Positions 9,137 through 17,256 of a DNA stretch of 64,000 nt are shown here, one piece after another; positions within the stretch are counted from its first letter, which is position 1; every line of letters begins with the position of its first letter. A program made the translations under genes and the position numbers. Under the pieces are notes generated by a model, which worked only from the letters and a program-made list of their open reading frames with translations, was not told where the DNA came from and ran no database searches. Location: assembly GCA_964546815.1 (NCBI GenBank), contig CAZJLR010000011.1, forward strand, positions 62,001 through 126,000, written 5' to 3'. Origin of the DNA: JAIEPM01 sp964546815. Lineage in GTDB: Bacteria; Cyanobacteriota; Vampirovibrionia; Obscuribacterales; Obscuribacteraceae.

Positions 9137-10423
9137 ATGGCAAAAATTCTTGTAGTTGAAGACGACAGCGCATATAGCGATGTATTGGAAGATTGGTTGT
9201 TAGACGAAGACCACCAGGTTGAAGTAATAAACGACGGTCTCATTGCAAGAGAAAGACTGAAGTTGAACGATTTTGACGCTATTGTGCTCGACTGGGACTT
9301 ACCAGGAATGAGCGGAGTAGCATTGTGCATAGAATATCGCGCTCAAGGTGGCGAAGTGCCGATACTTCTGCTGACTGGCAAGACAGCAATTGATGAAAAA
9401 GAGCAGGGGCTCGATGCGGGTGCCGATGACTATTTAACAAAACCATTTCACTTAAAAGAGCTTTCTGCAAGATTGAGAGCACTGTTAAGACGTAAGGCTA
9501 GTTCGAGGGGGCTTACACCAAAACAAACGCCAAGCGTTCCCGATATTCAGCCGGAATCTCCAGAGAAGCTCATCGGGGCAACTATTGCCGATCGCTACCA
9601 AATAACAGGTTTCCTTGGCGAGGGAGGAGAAAGTGTTGTCTATAGTGGAAAGCACAAACTTATAGATAAACCTGTCGCAATCAAATTTCTACGTTCTCGC
9701 TTTTTAACTGAGTCTCGCAGAGTTGAGCGCTTTCAAAGAGAAGGTGAGGCTACTAGTCGATTAAATCACCAAAACATAGTGAGCATGTTTGATTTCGGTT
9801 TGATAGGCAGTCAACCGTACCTCGTTATGGAACTAATTAAAGGCAGATCTTTAGCCGAATTATTGGACTTCGCAACAGCACTGACATCAGAGCAATTCGT
9901 CAATTTTTTCGTGCAAGTCTGCGATGGGCTTGAACATGCTCACGCAAATGGACTTCTACACAGGGATTTAAAACCTAGCAATATCATGTTGATAAAAACA
10001 AATAATGAGACTGAAATAGTAAAACTCGTTGATTTTGGATTGGCAATGCTGCTACCAAACGGTGTTGAAGACAGCCAAAGACTTACCCACCCCGGAGAAT
10101 TCGTGGGAACCTCATACTACATGAGCCCAGAGCAATGTCGAAACAAACCAATGGATGCACGCTCCGATATTTATTCACTTGGTTGTGTCATGTACGAATC
10201 AGTCACCGGACTACCACCATTCATGGGAGAAGATGTCTTAGCAACAATGCAAATGCACATTGCAGAAGAGGCGCTGCCGTGCCACAAAACCAGAACTGAT
10301 ATCGAAATAAGTACAGCTCTCGAATCGCTGATACTAAAAGCAATTGCAAAATCACCTGAGCAACGGTTTCAATCAGTAACCGAGCTGAAAGACGCGATAA
10401 TGAAAACCTGCAATGCAAACTAA
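9137..10423 (+). CDS. Response-regulator receiver fused to an active Ser/Thr protein kinase
   Basis: A 428-residue fusion. Residues 1-120 are a CheY-like receiver with the acidic pocket 'VVEDD', phospho-acceptor Asp52 ('VLDWDLPG'), Thr80 and Lys102 ('TKPF'). After a short Pro-containing linker, residues about 150-425 form a Hanks-type kinase with a Gly loop 'LGEGGESVVY', ATP Lys183 ('AIKFL'), HRD Asp277 with Lys279 and Asn282, DFG at 299-301, and the 'GTSYYMSPEQ' activation/P+1 segment. All catalytic residues are present, so it should phosphorylate Ser/Thr. The fusion implies that phosphorelay input from a histidine kinase gates Ser/Thr phosphorylation. No membrane segment. No histidine kinase is adjacent; the tandem histidine kinases at 28714 and 58518 are candidate partners by inference only. 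Confidence 0.93.
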   Translation: MAKILVVEDDSAYSDVLEDWLLDEDHQVEVINDGLIARERLKLNDFDAIVLDWDLPGMSGVALCIEYRAQGGEVPILLLTGKTAIDEKEQGLDAGADDYLTKPFHLKELSARLRALLRRKASSRGLTPKQTPSVPDIQPESPEKLIGATIADRYQITGFLGEGGESVVYSGKHKLIDKPVAIKFLRSRFLTESRRVERFQREGEATSRLNHQNIVSMFDFGLIGSQPYLVMELIKGRSLAELLDFATALTSEQFVNFFVQVCDGLEHAHANGLLHRDLKPSNIMLIKTNNETEIVKLVDFGLAMLLPNGVEDSQRLTHPGEFVGTSYYMSPEQCRNKPMDARSDIYSLGCVMYESVTGLPPFMGEDVLATMQMHIAEEALPCHKTRTDIEISTALESLILKAIAKSPEQRFQSVTELKDAIMKTCNAN

Positions 10424-10454
10424 ACATCAACAGGATCCATACTTCCTTTAACTG

Positions 10455-10468
10455 CCTGAACTTTCAGG
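10455..10468. terminator. Short inverted repeat after the receiver-kinase gene
   Basis: CCTGAA and TTCAGG form a six-base perfect inverted repeat separated by two bases, 31 bases past the kinase stop. There is no T-tract after it, so a termination role is weakly supported. Confidence 0.25.
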
Positions 10469-10569
10469 ACGCTTGATCATCCACCAATGAGGGAATGTTG
10501 GAAATATAGATCTACTTCGCCCAAAAAGAATTTACTCGCTATCTCAGAGAATCGGCGACGGGAGCAAAA

Positions 10570-11196
10570 ATGAGACCAACCTGCACCGCAGCAATTTTGA
10601 CACTTATGATTTCGTCGTCCGTAAATCCAAGCGCTTCCGCTCAGAATCAAACAAACAACCTGAATCAGCTCATCAAAAACGAGTCAAATGCCCTTGGTGG
10701 CTTAGAAAGTGATTTAGGTCCTCAAGGATTGCAGAGCCTGCAGGGAACGGCAGCTCAACTCGGAGATCCAAATTTAGCCAAAGAAATGAGACAGCTGCAG
10801 TCAAATACGCCACAATTTAGCCTGAGTGGCAGCAGCCTGTCTTCGGCAGTCTCAAACATAGCAAGTCAGGTGCGAAATATTCCGGGCATTGGTCCAATGT
10901 TGGCAGCATTTTGTAAACCATCATCTCAGCAAACAGCGGCGGCAACACAATTCAGAAGCGCCCAGGTGATGAGCAGACTGAGAAACAAAACCAATGTTGC
11001 TAATACGCTCACCTCCAGCTCTGCAGGTGGAATATTAGGTGACATCAACCAAATATCGAGCCTTTGTGGTGCAGGCTCATTAACGCAAAATGCCGCGAGC
11101 AACAGCGAATTAAGCCAGGCGGGTCAAGTCATGCCTGCGGCCATTCAAAATATGGAACAGGAAAACCAGGATATTAACCAATTGTTGAAAGAATAA
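10570..11196 (+). CDS. Exported Ser/Gln/Asn-rich protein
   Basis: A 208-residue protein; ATG follows GGGAGCAAAA. The first 24 residues look like a Sec signal peptide ending in 'SASAQ'. The mature part is rich in Ser, Gln, Asn and Leu with predicted amphipathic helices; two Cys (in 'FCKPS' and 'LCGAG') could form a disulfide. No known domain is recognised. The gene stands alone and converges on the TPR gene at 11217 with a 20-base gap. Extracytoplasmic location is inferred; function unknown. Confidence 0.75.
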   Translation: MRPTCTAAILTLMISSSVNPSASAQNQTNNLNQLIKNESNALGGLESDLGPQGLQSLQGTAAQLGDPNLAKEMRQLQSNTPQFSLSGSSLSSAVSNIASQVRNIPGIGPMLAAFCKPSSQQTAAATQFRSAQVMSRLRNKTNVANTLTSSSAGGILGDINQISSLCGAGSLTQNAASNSELSQAGQVMPAAIQNMEQENQDINQLLKE

Positions 11197-11216
11197 CTGC
11201 AGATTTAGACCTGCAC

Positions 11217-12407
11217 TTAGTCTGTTTTTGCCTCACGCTCTTTGTTTTTCAATTGCAACAGGGCGTTGAATGCTAGCTTCAATTCCTCATCAAGCGGCAA
11301 CTGCTTAATGACCAGCGATAGTTCGACTATGGCTTCATCGATGTTTTGTGTCTTTGCTAATTCTAGAGCTAGAGCACGCTGTAGACCCAAACTTTTGGGC
11401 TTAAGTCCGAAGGCTATTTTGAATTCTTGGGCTGAAAGATCGTGCTCGCCTTTGATGCTGTAAAACTGAGCCAAGACTCTGTGAGTATCAACATCATTAG
11501 GAGCGAGACTCACAGCCTTCATACTGCAATGCAAGGCATCATCCAGTTTGTCCTCTCCAAATAAAATTCCAGAGAGCCCTAACATTGCATCTGCATATTT
11601 TGGATCTAACTCGATTGCCTTTCTCATTTCAGTCTCAGCATCAGCCCAGCGTTTGAGCTTCCCCAGGGCTTGACCATAGCGGAAATGAACATATGGATCG
11701 TTGGGCGTTAATTGGAGAGCTGATTGATACTCACTCAAGCATGGCTCTACTTGATCTTGCAAAAGATAACTTTCGGCCAGAATCGTGTGGGGCAATGGTA
11801 ACTGTGGGTCAATGCGCATTGCCTCTGCGCATTCGGTTTTAGCTTTCCAAAACGCACCTTGCATCCGATAACACTCGCCGACCAGTGCGCGTGCAGCAGC
11901 AAACTCCGGCTTTCGCTTGAGCGTGTCCTGGTATTCATTCAATGCTTCATCAAAACGGCCGCTTAAGCGGTATGCTTGAGCCAGCATAAAATGCGCGTCA
12001 GCAGAGGTCGGATCAAGCTTCAACGATTCGCTAAACTGCTCAGCAGCCCCATTAAAATCGAGCATTGATATGAGCGCAACACCAGCTAAATAATGCGTAA
12101 TGGGACTTTTTGGATCAAACTTTATCGCTTCATTTGACTCAACGAAAACATTCATGAAATCATTTGAATTGAGGTAGTCAAAACTGCGGCTAACGTAGCC
12201 GCTCATCTCGATATCCTTTGATGTTTTTCCCACCGAAGGTCGTGGTACCAAACCGATCATCGTGCAGCAAGATTTAGCACTCACGCTCTTCTTACGTGTA
12301 TACGCAGAGTCCGCTGCTACCGGAATTTGGAGAAATTGGCAAAACCAAGTTATGGCGCAAAGTACAAACGCAAGCATTAGAGTGCTTCTGGGCGAAATTA
12401 AGTACAT
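11217..12407 (-). CDS. Membrane-anchored or exported TPR-repeat protein
   Basis: A 396-residue protein. ATG at 12407 is chosen because GAAGG lies four to five bases upstream; a TTG five codons earlier is possible. The N-terminus carries a hydrophobic segment ('LMLAFVLCAITWFCQFL', then 'VAADS') that could be a signal peptide or anchor. From about residue 70 to the end there are roughly nine tetratricopeptide repeats with the usual 'A-x-x-x-L-G/S...A-x-x-x-Y...P' pattern (for example 'PTSADAHFMLAQAYRLSGRF'). TPRs mediate protein-protein contacts. No enzyme domain is attached and the partner is unknown. Confidence 0.85.
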   Translation of the reverse strand: MYLISPRSTLMLAFVLCAITWFCQFLQIPVAADSAYTRKKSVSAKSCCTMIGLVPRPSVGKTSKDIEMSGYVSRSFDYLNSNDFMNVFVESNEAIKFDPKSPITHYLAGVALISMLDFNGAAEQFSESLKLDPTSADAHFMLAQAYRLSGRFDEALNEYQDTLKRKPEFAAARALVGECYRMQGAFWKAKTECAEAMRIDPQLPLPHTILAESYLLQDQVEPCLSEYQSALQLTPNDPYVHFRYGQALGKLKRWADAETEMRKAIELDPKYADAMLGLSGILFGEDKLDDALHCSMKAVSLAPNDVDTHRVLAQFYSIKGEHDLSAQEFKIAFGLKPKSLGLQRALALELAKTQNIDEAIVELSLVIKQLPLDEELKLAFNALLQLKNKEREAKTD

Positions 12408-12586
12408 GCAACCTTCAGACAAGCAAGCTTTTGACAGTTCTCAGTTTGTGATTATACAGCTCAACACAAGATGCGTTAAGCAAACATAATCTTGTCATCA
12501 CTGATAAAACTGGCAAGAACGAAATGAACATCAAGGAAGCTATCTGCTAGCATTGGGGTTCACAGTGAGAACAGAGGACTGCAGCA

Positions 12587-13243
12587 ATGCTAAATAGAAC
12601 AAAGAAGTACACTAAGAGCCAGGCAATCTTATTGCTGGCTGGGCTTATGTTGAGTCCTCTGGCGCAAGCAGCAGACAAAAGCACCGTCACTGAAACAGTG
12701 AAAGCTCCATTTACCAAAGTTGAAAAAGACGGCAAGGGTAATGAAACAGTGAAGGCGCCCTTTACAAAAGTCACCAAGGATGCGGCGGGCAATGAAACAG
12801 TCAAAGCTCCGTTTACCAAATCTACAAAAGACGGCGCGGGAAATGAGACAGTCAAAGCACCATTCACCAAAGTGAAGAAAGATGCAGCAGGAAATGAAAC
12901 TGTCAAAGCACCTTTCACTAAAGTTCAAAAGGACGCTTTAGGAAATGAAACCGTTAGTGCACCGTTTGTGAAAGTCACAGAGGACGCAAACGGTAACAAA
13001 ACTGTCAAAGCACCATTCGTGAAAGTCGAACACATCAACGGTAAAGTGCACATCAAAGCGCCATTCGTAAACAAATGGATGACTGAAGCAGAATACCAAG
13101 AAAAACAGGCGAACGATGCAAAAAAGCATCAAGAGCACGAAGAAGAGGAAGCTCGCAAGCAAAAACTCGACGATGAAGAAGATGCGCGCAAAGAGGCAGA
13201 ACACGCCAAGAAGAAAGCTGAAAAACGCGACAAAGACGATTGA
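12587..13243 (+). CDS. Exported protein with seven 17-residue tandem repeats
   Basis: A 218-residue protein. Residues 1-28 are a signal peptide (hydrophobic 'AILLLAGLMLSPL', cleavage near 'AQAAD'). Residues 36-154 are seven near-identical 17-residue units of consensus ETVKAPFTKVxKDxxGN, which slowly diverge toward the C-terminus (last units use 'APFVKV'). The final 55 residues are a highly charged Glu/Lys/Asp/Arg helix likely to be a coiled coil. No known family is recognised. The repeat looks like short beta hairpins with Asn-Gly turns, possibly a surface or wall-spanning stalk. It converges on the oxygenase gene nine bases downstream, whose prolyl-hydroxylase-type fold is of interest because every repeat carries one Pro (inference). 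Confidence 0.85.
   Translation: MLNRTKKYTKSQAILLLAGLMLSPLAQAADKSTVTETVKAPFTKVEKDGKGNETVKAPFTKVTKDAAGNETVKAPFTKSTKDGAGNETVKAPFTKVKKDAAGNETVKAPFTKVQKDALGNETVSAPFVKVTEDANGNKTVKAPFVKVEHINGKVHIKAPFVNKWMTEAEYQEKQANDAKKHQEHEEEEARKQKLDDEEDARKEAEHAKKKAEKRDKDD
12692..13048 (+). repeat. 51-base tandem repeat, seven units
   Basis: Seven in-frame 51-base units encode the 17-residue repeats of the exported protein at 12587. The first five units are most alike ('GTGAAAGCTCC'-type cores) and synonymous differences are spread throughout, so the array is not a very recent expansion. Confidence 0.85.
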
Positions 13244-13252
13244 TCCCCCGGC

Positions 13253-14098
13253 TCAATAAAACATCGGGCCAGACCCGCGGTCTCTAAACCATTTGGTGAT
13301 TATGATTTTGTGTCCTGCCTCAACCGGCATGCCACTATGCAAGGTGTCTGGATTTGGCTCACCAAAAATGTTCAGGTTGTTCCAAATAACAGCCATGCCT
13401 TTTTTGGGTGTGAGAATCTTGTTTAGCGCGAAAAATTTCGTGCCACCACCTTTCATGCCATCATTGAGATAGACCATGAAGGTCCATGTCCGTTGCCCAG
13501 CGCGACCTGCATATTCAGCGTATTCCTGAGTGCGCGGCTGAAAGTAATCTGTATGTTGCTTAAACTCTTGACCTACTTCGTAGCGCTGAACCTGAATATC
13601 TTCAGAATAGCTCTGGCTGATGCCCAAAGTGCGGGCGATTTTTTCGTCCAATTTTTCAACGTCGCGATTTTTCAATAAGGAAAGGTCGCTTGTGCTGCTG
13701 GTTCTGTACATTTTCTCGCCAGTAGTGACCGTAGATGGTCGTAGAATTTGCGTCGACAAATCAACAATGAGATCACACTCTTCAGGGGACATGAAGTCTT
13801 CTAGAGTGTAGATTTGGAGTTTGTTGCTGAGTACGAGTTGCGCATTGAGACCGGAGTCTGGTCTAGTCAATCGCACATTTGCAAGTGCCCGATAGTCTAC
13901 TGCAGCCGCTGGTGCAAACGACTGAAGCGGGTAATCTGATCCCATATGAGCGCGGATGGAATCAGGGTCAAAGCCATTCTTTAGTAGGGTGTTGAGCAAA
14001 TCTGTTGGGTTACACTCACGTTCGAGATTTACCCTTAGCCAATTTGCCCAACTGTCATCCAAGGGTTTTCCTACCCGTTCTCTAGTCTTCACGCTCAT
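13253..14098 (-). CDS. Prolyl 4-hydroxylase-type 2-oxoglutarate/Fe(II) oxygenase
   Basis: A 281-residue protein with the double-stranded beta-helix oxygenase signature: iron ligands His182 and Asp184 ('QHTDYF'), distal His254 ('TLHSGMPV') and the 2-oxoglutarate-binding Lys264 ('GHKIIITKWF'). 'TWTFMVYLND...GGGTKF' is typical of P4H-like enzymes. The family hydroxylates prolyl or other residues using O2 and 2-oxoglutarate. The N-terminal 90 residues are extra, possibly substrate-binding. ATG at 14098 has GAGG only two bases away; a GTG two codons in has better spacing and may be the real start. Cytoplasmic. Substrate unknown. Confidence 0.88.
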   Translation of the reverse strand: MSVKTRERVGKPLDDSWANWLRVNLERECNPTDLLNTLLKNGFDPDSIRAHMGSDYPLQSFAPAAAVDYRALANVRLTRPDSGLNAQLVLSNKLQIYTLEDFMSPEECDLIVDLSTQILRPSTVTTGEKMYRTSSTSDLSLLKNRDVEKLDEKIARTLGISQSYSEDIQVQRYEVGQEFKQHTDYFQPRTQEYAEYAGRAGQRTWTFMVYLNDGMKGGGTKFFALNKILTPKKGMAVIWNNLNIFGEPNPDTLHSGMPVEAGHKIIITKWFRDRGSGPMFY

Positions 14099-14219
14099 AA
14101 CCTCAATCTAATAAGCCGTTTGCAGGCAAAATAGTAAATCCAGCAAAAACTAGTCTAGTTCTGCAGAGGTAAACAAAGCTGCTGGAAAATTGTGAGGATG
14201 ATGTCTAGTTTTCGAGTAT

Positions 14220-14969
14220 TTAGTGCCTGTTTCGCGTGATTGGCGCGCTCGCTTCTGGATTTACCAGCGTGATCAATCTCGGTACTTCTAGTGTGGTGAC
14301 GATACCAACAGGGTGCTCGTCATTCTTTCCTGATTCTGTAATTATGATAGCTTTGAGGTGCCGGCCTCGTTTGTAGCCGTCTTCAAAAGCACCAATAGCA
14401 TCAAATATGGTGCTATTGCATGACAGAACCAAGTAGTCATCACTACTTGATGCGTAATGGAGCATCTCACGAACTTTTGTCTGCAAATCAACACACTCAG
14501 AGGCTTGAAAAACATTCGCTAACCAAAGTGCAATGGCATCAGAAGTCAAAAGACCTACCAGTCGTTTTCCCGAGTAAACCGGTATTTGATTAAAGCGCCC
14601 TCTCAAAAGCAGATCGAGAATATGCTTAAGCGAATCGTCTGGTCCGCAATATGTCACATGCTTGCGAAAGTAATGTTCAAGAGTGGGAGCTTGGGTCACA
14701 ATTTTGACTATTGACTCAATTCGATCTACCACCTCAGGATGAGGCTCTGCAATTGCTTTATCGCCAATGCGTTTGTGGACGATAGCATTTCGCAATTCGG
14801 CATATTCCTTGAGATCTTCACGATAGTGGGCATATGCTTTGTTGGTTCTTGAGACATGGTCTAGCAAAAAAGAAAATGACTCGTGTGCGCCTACGCCTGT
14901 AATTCTGCGCAGATCGTCTTCGAGAGTGCAAAATGCTGTGAGGAATCGGTCTGAAAGCTCTGTGTTCAT
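14220..14969 (-). CDS. HEPN-like domain fused to a CBS-domain pair
   Basis: A 249-residue protein. The N-terminal 95 residues are helical and contain 'ELRNAIVHKR': Arg60 and His65 form an R-x4-H motif as in HEPN domains, many of which are ribonucleases or nucleotide-binding helices. Two CBS motifs follow (about 103-150, with 'FNQIPVYSGKRLVGLLT', and about 168-238), a fold that usually binds adenosine nucleotides. It lies downstream of the aldo-keto reductase on the same strand with a 114-base gap. Nucleotide-controlled HEPN activity is plausible but inferred; the HEPN call rests on a short motif. Confidence 0.75.
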   Translation of the reverse strand: MNTELSDRFLTAFCTLEDDLRRITGVGAHESFSFLLDHVSRTNKAYAHYREDLKEYAELRNAIVHKRIGDKAIAEPHPEVVDRIESIVKIVTQAPTLEHYFRKHVTYCGPDDSLKHILDLLLRGRFNQIPVYSGKRLVGLLTSDAIALWLANVFQASECVDLQTKVREMLHYASSSDDYLVLSCNSTIFDAIGAFEDGYKRGRHLKAIIITESGKNDEHPVGIVTTLEVPRLITLVNPEASAPITRNRH

Positions 14970-15072
14970 TTAGGATAATAATCAACAAACTAACTTGATG
15001 ATTATGATCGATTTGTCTCTATTTTGCTAGTGTAATCCAGAGAGAAGCAGCGCAATTCAGCCTGGACTGCTG

Positions 15073-15088
15073 GCTAAAGCGCTTTAGC
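15073..15088. terminator. Perfect 16-base palindrome over the yajO stop codon
   Basis: GCTAAAGCGCTTTAGC is a perfect palindrome that includes the TAA stop of the reductase gene. As RNA it could fold only with a tight loop and no T-tract follows, so it may equally be a protein-binding site. Confidence 0.3.
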
Positions 15089-16064
15089 TAAAACCTTGAA
15101 CAGCACGAGGAACATAGGGCTCCTCCAAAAACTTGACTTCATCATCACTTAACTTGAATGACAAAGCAGCAACAGCATCATCAACGTGCTGCACTTTCGT
15201 TGCACCTACAATTGGTGATACCACATTTTGTTTTTGTAGCACCCACGCCAATGCTACTTGAGCGCGTGGGATATTGTGCTTTTTCGCGACTTCGGCAACG
15301 CGTTCTACTATTGCCTTATCAGAATCAGATTGATTTGCAAATAGTTTTTTGCCAAATTCGTCTGTTTTAGAACGCTCTGTTTCAGCACTCCAATCACGTG
15401 TTAGTTTGCCGCGCGCCAGCGGACTCCAGGGCATTACAGCAATGCCCTCTGAAGCACAGAGCGGCAACATTTCGCGCTCTTCTTCCCGGTAAATAAGATT
15501 GACATAGTTCTGCATCGACACAAAGCGCGTCCAGCCGTTTTTCTCGGCTACATGCAATGACTGTGCAAACTGAAAAGCATACATACTCGATGCACCGATA
15601 TAGCGAACTTTGCCTGCTTTAACGACGTCGTGCAAAGCTTCCATAGTTTCGGCAATGGGCGTGTTGTAATCCCAACGATGAATTTGATAGAGATCAACAT
15701 AATCCGTTCCCAGGCGCTTCAAGCTGGCATCTAGCTCCTGCATAATGGCCTTACGAGAAAGCCCCTGCCCATTAGGACCGTCGTGCATCTTCCCATTTAC
15801 TTTGGTGGCGAGAACTATCTCTTCCCGCCTGGCAAAATCTTTGAGTGCGCGTCCGGTAAATTCTTCGCTAGAGCCTAAAGAGTAAACATTGGCTGTATCA
15901 AAAAAGTTGATACCGAGATCAAGCGCGTGCTTGATAATTTTTCTGCTTTCTTCCTCATTCAAAGTCCAGGGATGAATCCATTTATCACTTGCACCAAAAC
16001 TCATGCAGCCCAGACAAACGCGTGATACATCAAGCCCTGTTTTTCCGAATTTAACGTAGTCCAT
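15084..16064 (-). CDS. yajO: Aldo/keto reductase of the YajO type
   Basis: A 326-residue NADPH-dependent aldo-keto reductase. The start is ATG 16064 (GAGG six bases upstream, family N-terminus 'MDYVKFGKTGLDVSRVCLGC'); an in-frame extension to 16478 overlaps the opposite gene and has no homologous character. The catalytic tetrad is visible: Asp56, Tyr61, Lys88 and His129 ('YQIHRWDYNTP'). Several phrases ('IHRWDYNTPI', 'NLIYREEEREMLPLC', 'MPWSPLARG') match E. coli YajO as I remember it; that enzyme is linked to 1-deoxyxylulose 5-phosphate and general carbonyl reduction. Cytoplasmic. The in vivo substrate here is unknown. Confidence 0.93.
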   Translation of the reverse strand: MDYVKFGKTGLDVSRVCLGCMSFGASDKWIHPWTLNEEESRKIIKHALDLGINFFDTANVYSLGSSEEFTGRALKDFARREEIVLATKVNGKMHDGPNGQGLSRKAIMQELDASLKRLGTDYVDLYQIHRWDYNTPIAETMEALHDVVKAGKVRYIGASSMYAFQFAQSLHVAEKNGWTRFVSMQNYVNLIYREEEREMLPLCASEGIAVMPWSPLARGKLTRDWSAETERSKTDEFGKKLFANQSDSDKAIVERVAEVAKKHNIPRAQVALAWVLQKQNVVSPIVGATKVQHVDDAVAALSFKLSDDEVKFLEEPYVPRAVQGFS

Positions 16065-16103
16065 TAAAGTCCTCACTTGTGCCCGGCTACATAGAAAGAA
16101 GCA

Positions 16104-16109
16104 ATTATA
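16104..16109 (-). promoter_or_regulatory. -10 element upstream of yajO
   Basis: A perfect TATAAT reads on the minus strand 39 bases before the yajO ATG. No good -35 hexamer is seen 17 bases upstream. The 268-base divergent gap also serves the thioredoxin-fold gene at 16333. Confidence 0.4.
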
Positions 16110-16332
16110 GACCTCGCTCCAAATTTTTGTGGAGGCTAAGCCATGCATCGCCGAGCCTGGCGAAATATTCTCGCAAGATTGCCCACTTACATCGCTCTGA
16201 CAACGCAGAGCTTGACCGCATCTAAATGGAAAGATCTTAAGAATACAGTTGACGGCTGTGGATTTGCACTTTGAAGAGCCGAATTGCTCCCCATACACTG
16301 AAATTGGTTGATAGTGCCCGGAGACCAATCTT

Positions 16333-17196
16333 GTGGACAGAGTTGCAAATAATCCCGAAGTCGACACAAAACACCAGCCAGATCCGTTCCACGAAGAGCG
16401 ACTGGCTTTGCTTGCGCCCAGCCCCGGAAAGGATGCAGCCACGAAAGACTCCGAGATTAAGGCTCCGCCAGAACCCACACGCGAAGAGAAGCGTGCCCAA
16501 TTTCAAAAGGACGAAGAGCAGCGAATTTTAAAGAGTCATCTTCTTGGCCCAGTGAAGCCAGGGCAGAGCTACGTTGATGTTGTGAAAGAAGTGGCGAAAG
16601 CATACAACAGCGATTGGAGCGATGCCAAAGTCAAGCAAATTGCCGACTTGTTGAAGACGCTCAACAAAAAAGACGCGCCAGCCGCCGGAGACATGCTGCA
16701 AACAGCTACTGCACAGGCAATGCAAAAAGAACTGGCAACGCAAATGCAAACCTACGATAACGACCTGAAAGAATTCGATCGCCCAGCCAAGAAAATCGAA
16801 GATCGTTTTGAAACAAAAGATATTCTCAAGGCTTTTGAGACCGCGAAAGAGCAAAATTTGCCAGTCATCGTACAGGCAGGTGCCTGGTGGTGCCCGCATT
16901 GCCAGAAGATGTCCGCAACGGTTCTTCCTGAATTTGAAGGCTCCGAAACAGCTGAAGGCAGCATGCAAAAGAAAGCAATCTTCTTGCACCTCGATGTTCC
17001 CGCAAGCAGATTTCTCACCGGTGATGCTGCGGCAAAAGCTAACGAACTGATGAAAGGTATTGATGGTTTTCCAACTTACAAAATCTATCAAGCAGGCGAT
17101 TACAGCAAGCCGGTCGCTACTGAAGCCGGCGAAATGCCGCGAGACGAATTCGTCAAGTTTATGAAAAAGGCTGGCATCAGCGTTCCAGAAAAATAA
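16333..17196 (+). CDS. Thioredoxin-fold protein with CPHC active site
   Basis: A 287-residue protein starting with GTG behind GGAG nine bases away; an in-frame TAG 19 bases upstream rules out a longer form. Residues 1-150 are polar, helical and Lys/Glu/Gln-rich. Residues about 155-285 are a thioredoxin fold with Cys187-Pro-His-Cys190 ('AWWCPHCQKM') and a cis-Pro segment ('IDGFPTYKIY'). CPHC is the DsbA-type dipeptide and suggests an oxidising or isomerising thiol activity. No signal peptide is visible, so the location is uncertain: cytoplasmic, or exported by a non-standard route. It diverges from yajO. Confidence 0.85.
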   Translation: MDRVANNPEVDTKHQPDPFHEERLALLAPSPGKDAATKDSEIKAPPEPTREEKRAQFQKDEEQRILKSHLLGPVKPGQSYVDVVKEVAKAYNSDWSDAKVKQIADLLKTLNKKDAPAAGDMLQTATAQAMQKELATQMQTYDNDLKEFDRPAKKIEDRFETKDILKAFETAKEQNLPVIVQAGAWWCPHCQKMSATVLPEFEGSETAEGSMQKKAIFLHLDVPASRFLTGDAAAKANELMKGIDGFPTYKIYQAGDYSKPVATEAGEMPRDEFVKFMKKAGISVPEK

Positions 17197-17206
17197 GCTC
17201 AGCGCC

Positions 17207-17240
17207 AAGCCAAACTTGCGGCAATACACAAGTTTGGCTT
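17207..17240. terminator. Bidirectional hairpin between convergent genes
   Basis: AAGCCAAACTTG and CAAGTTTGGCTT form a perfect 12-base inverted repeat with a ten-base loop, centred in the 60-base gap between the thioredoxin-fold gene and the convergent membrane-protein gene. The position suits a shared terminator for both strands. Confidence 0.75.
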
Positions 17241-17256
17241 CAACAGCGTCGCAAAC

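Noticed and set aside
12692..13048. CRISPR-like array
   Set aside because: The 51-base repeat is in frame, encodes protein and has no spacers of unrelated sequence.
16065..16478. 138-residue N-terminal extension of the aldo-keto reductase
   Set aside because: The family start and a good ribosome-binding site are at 16064; the extension overlaps the opposite gene and looks random.
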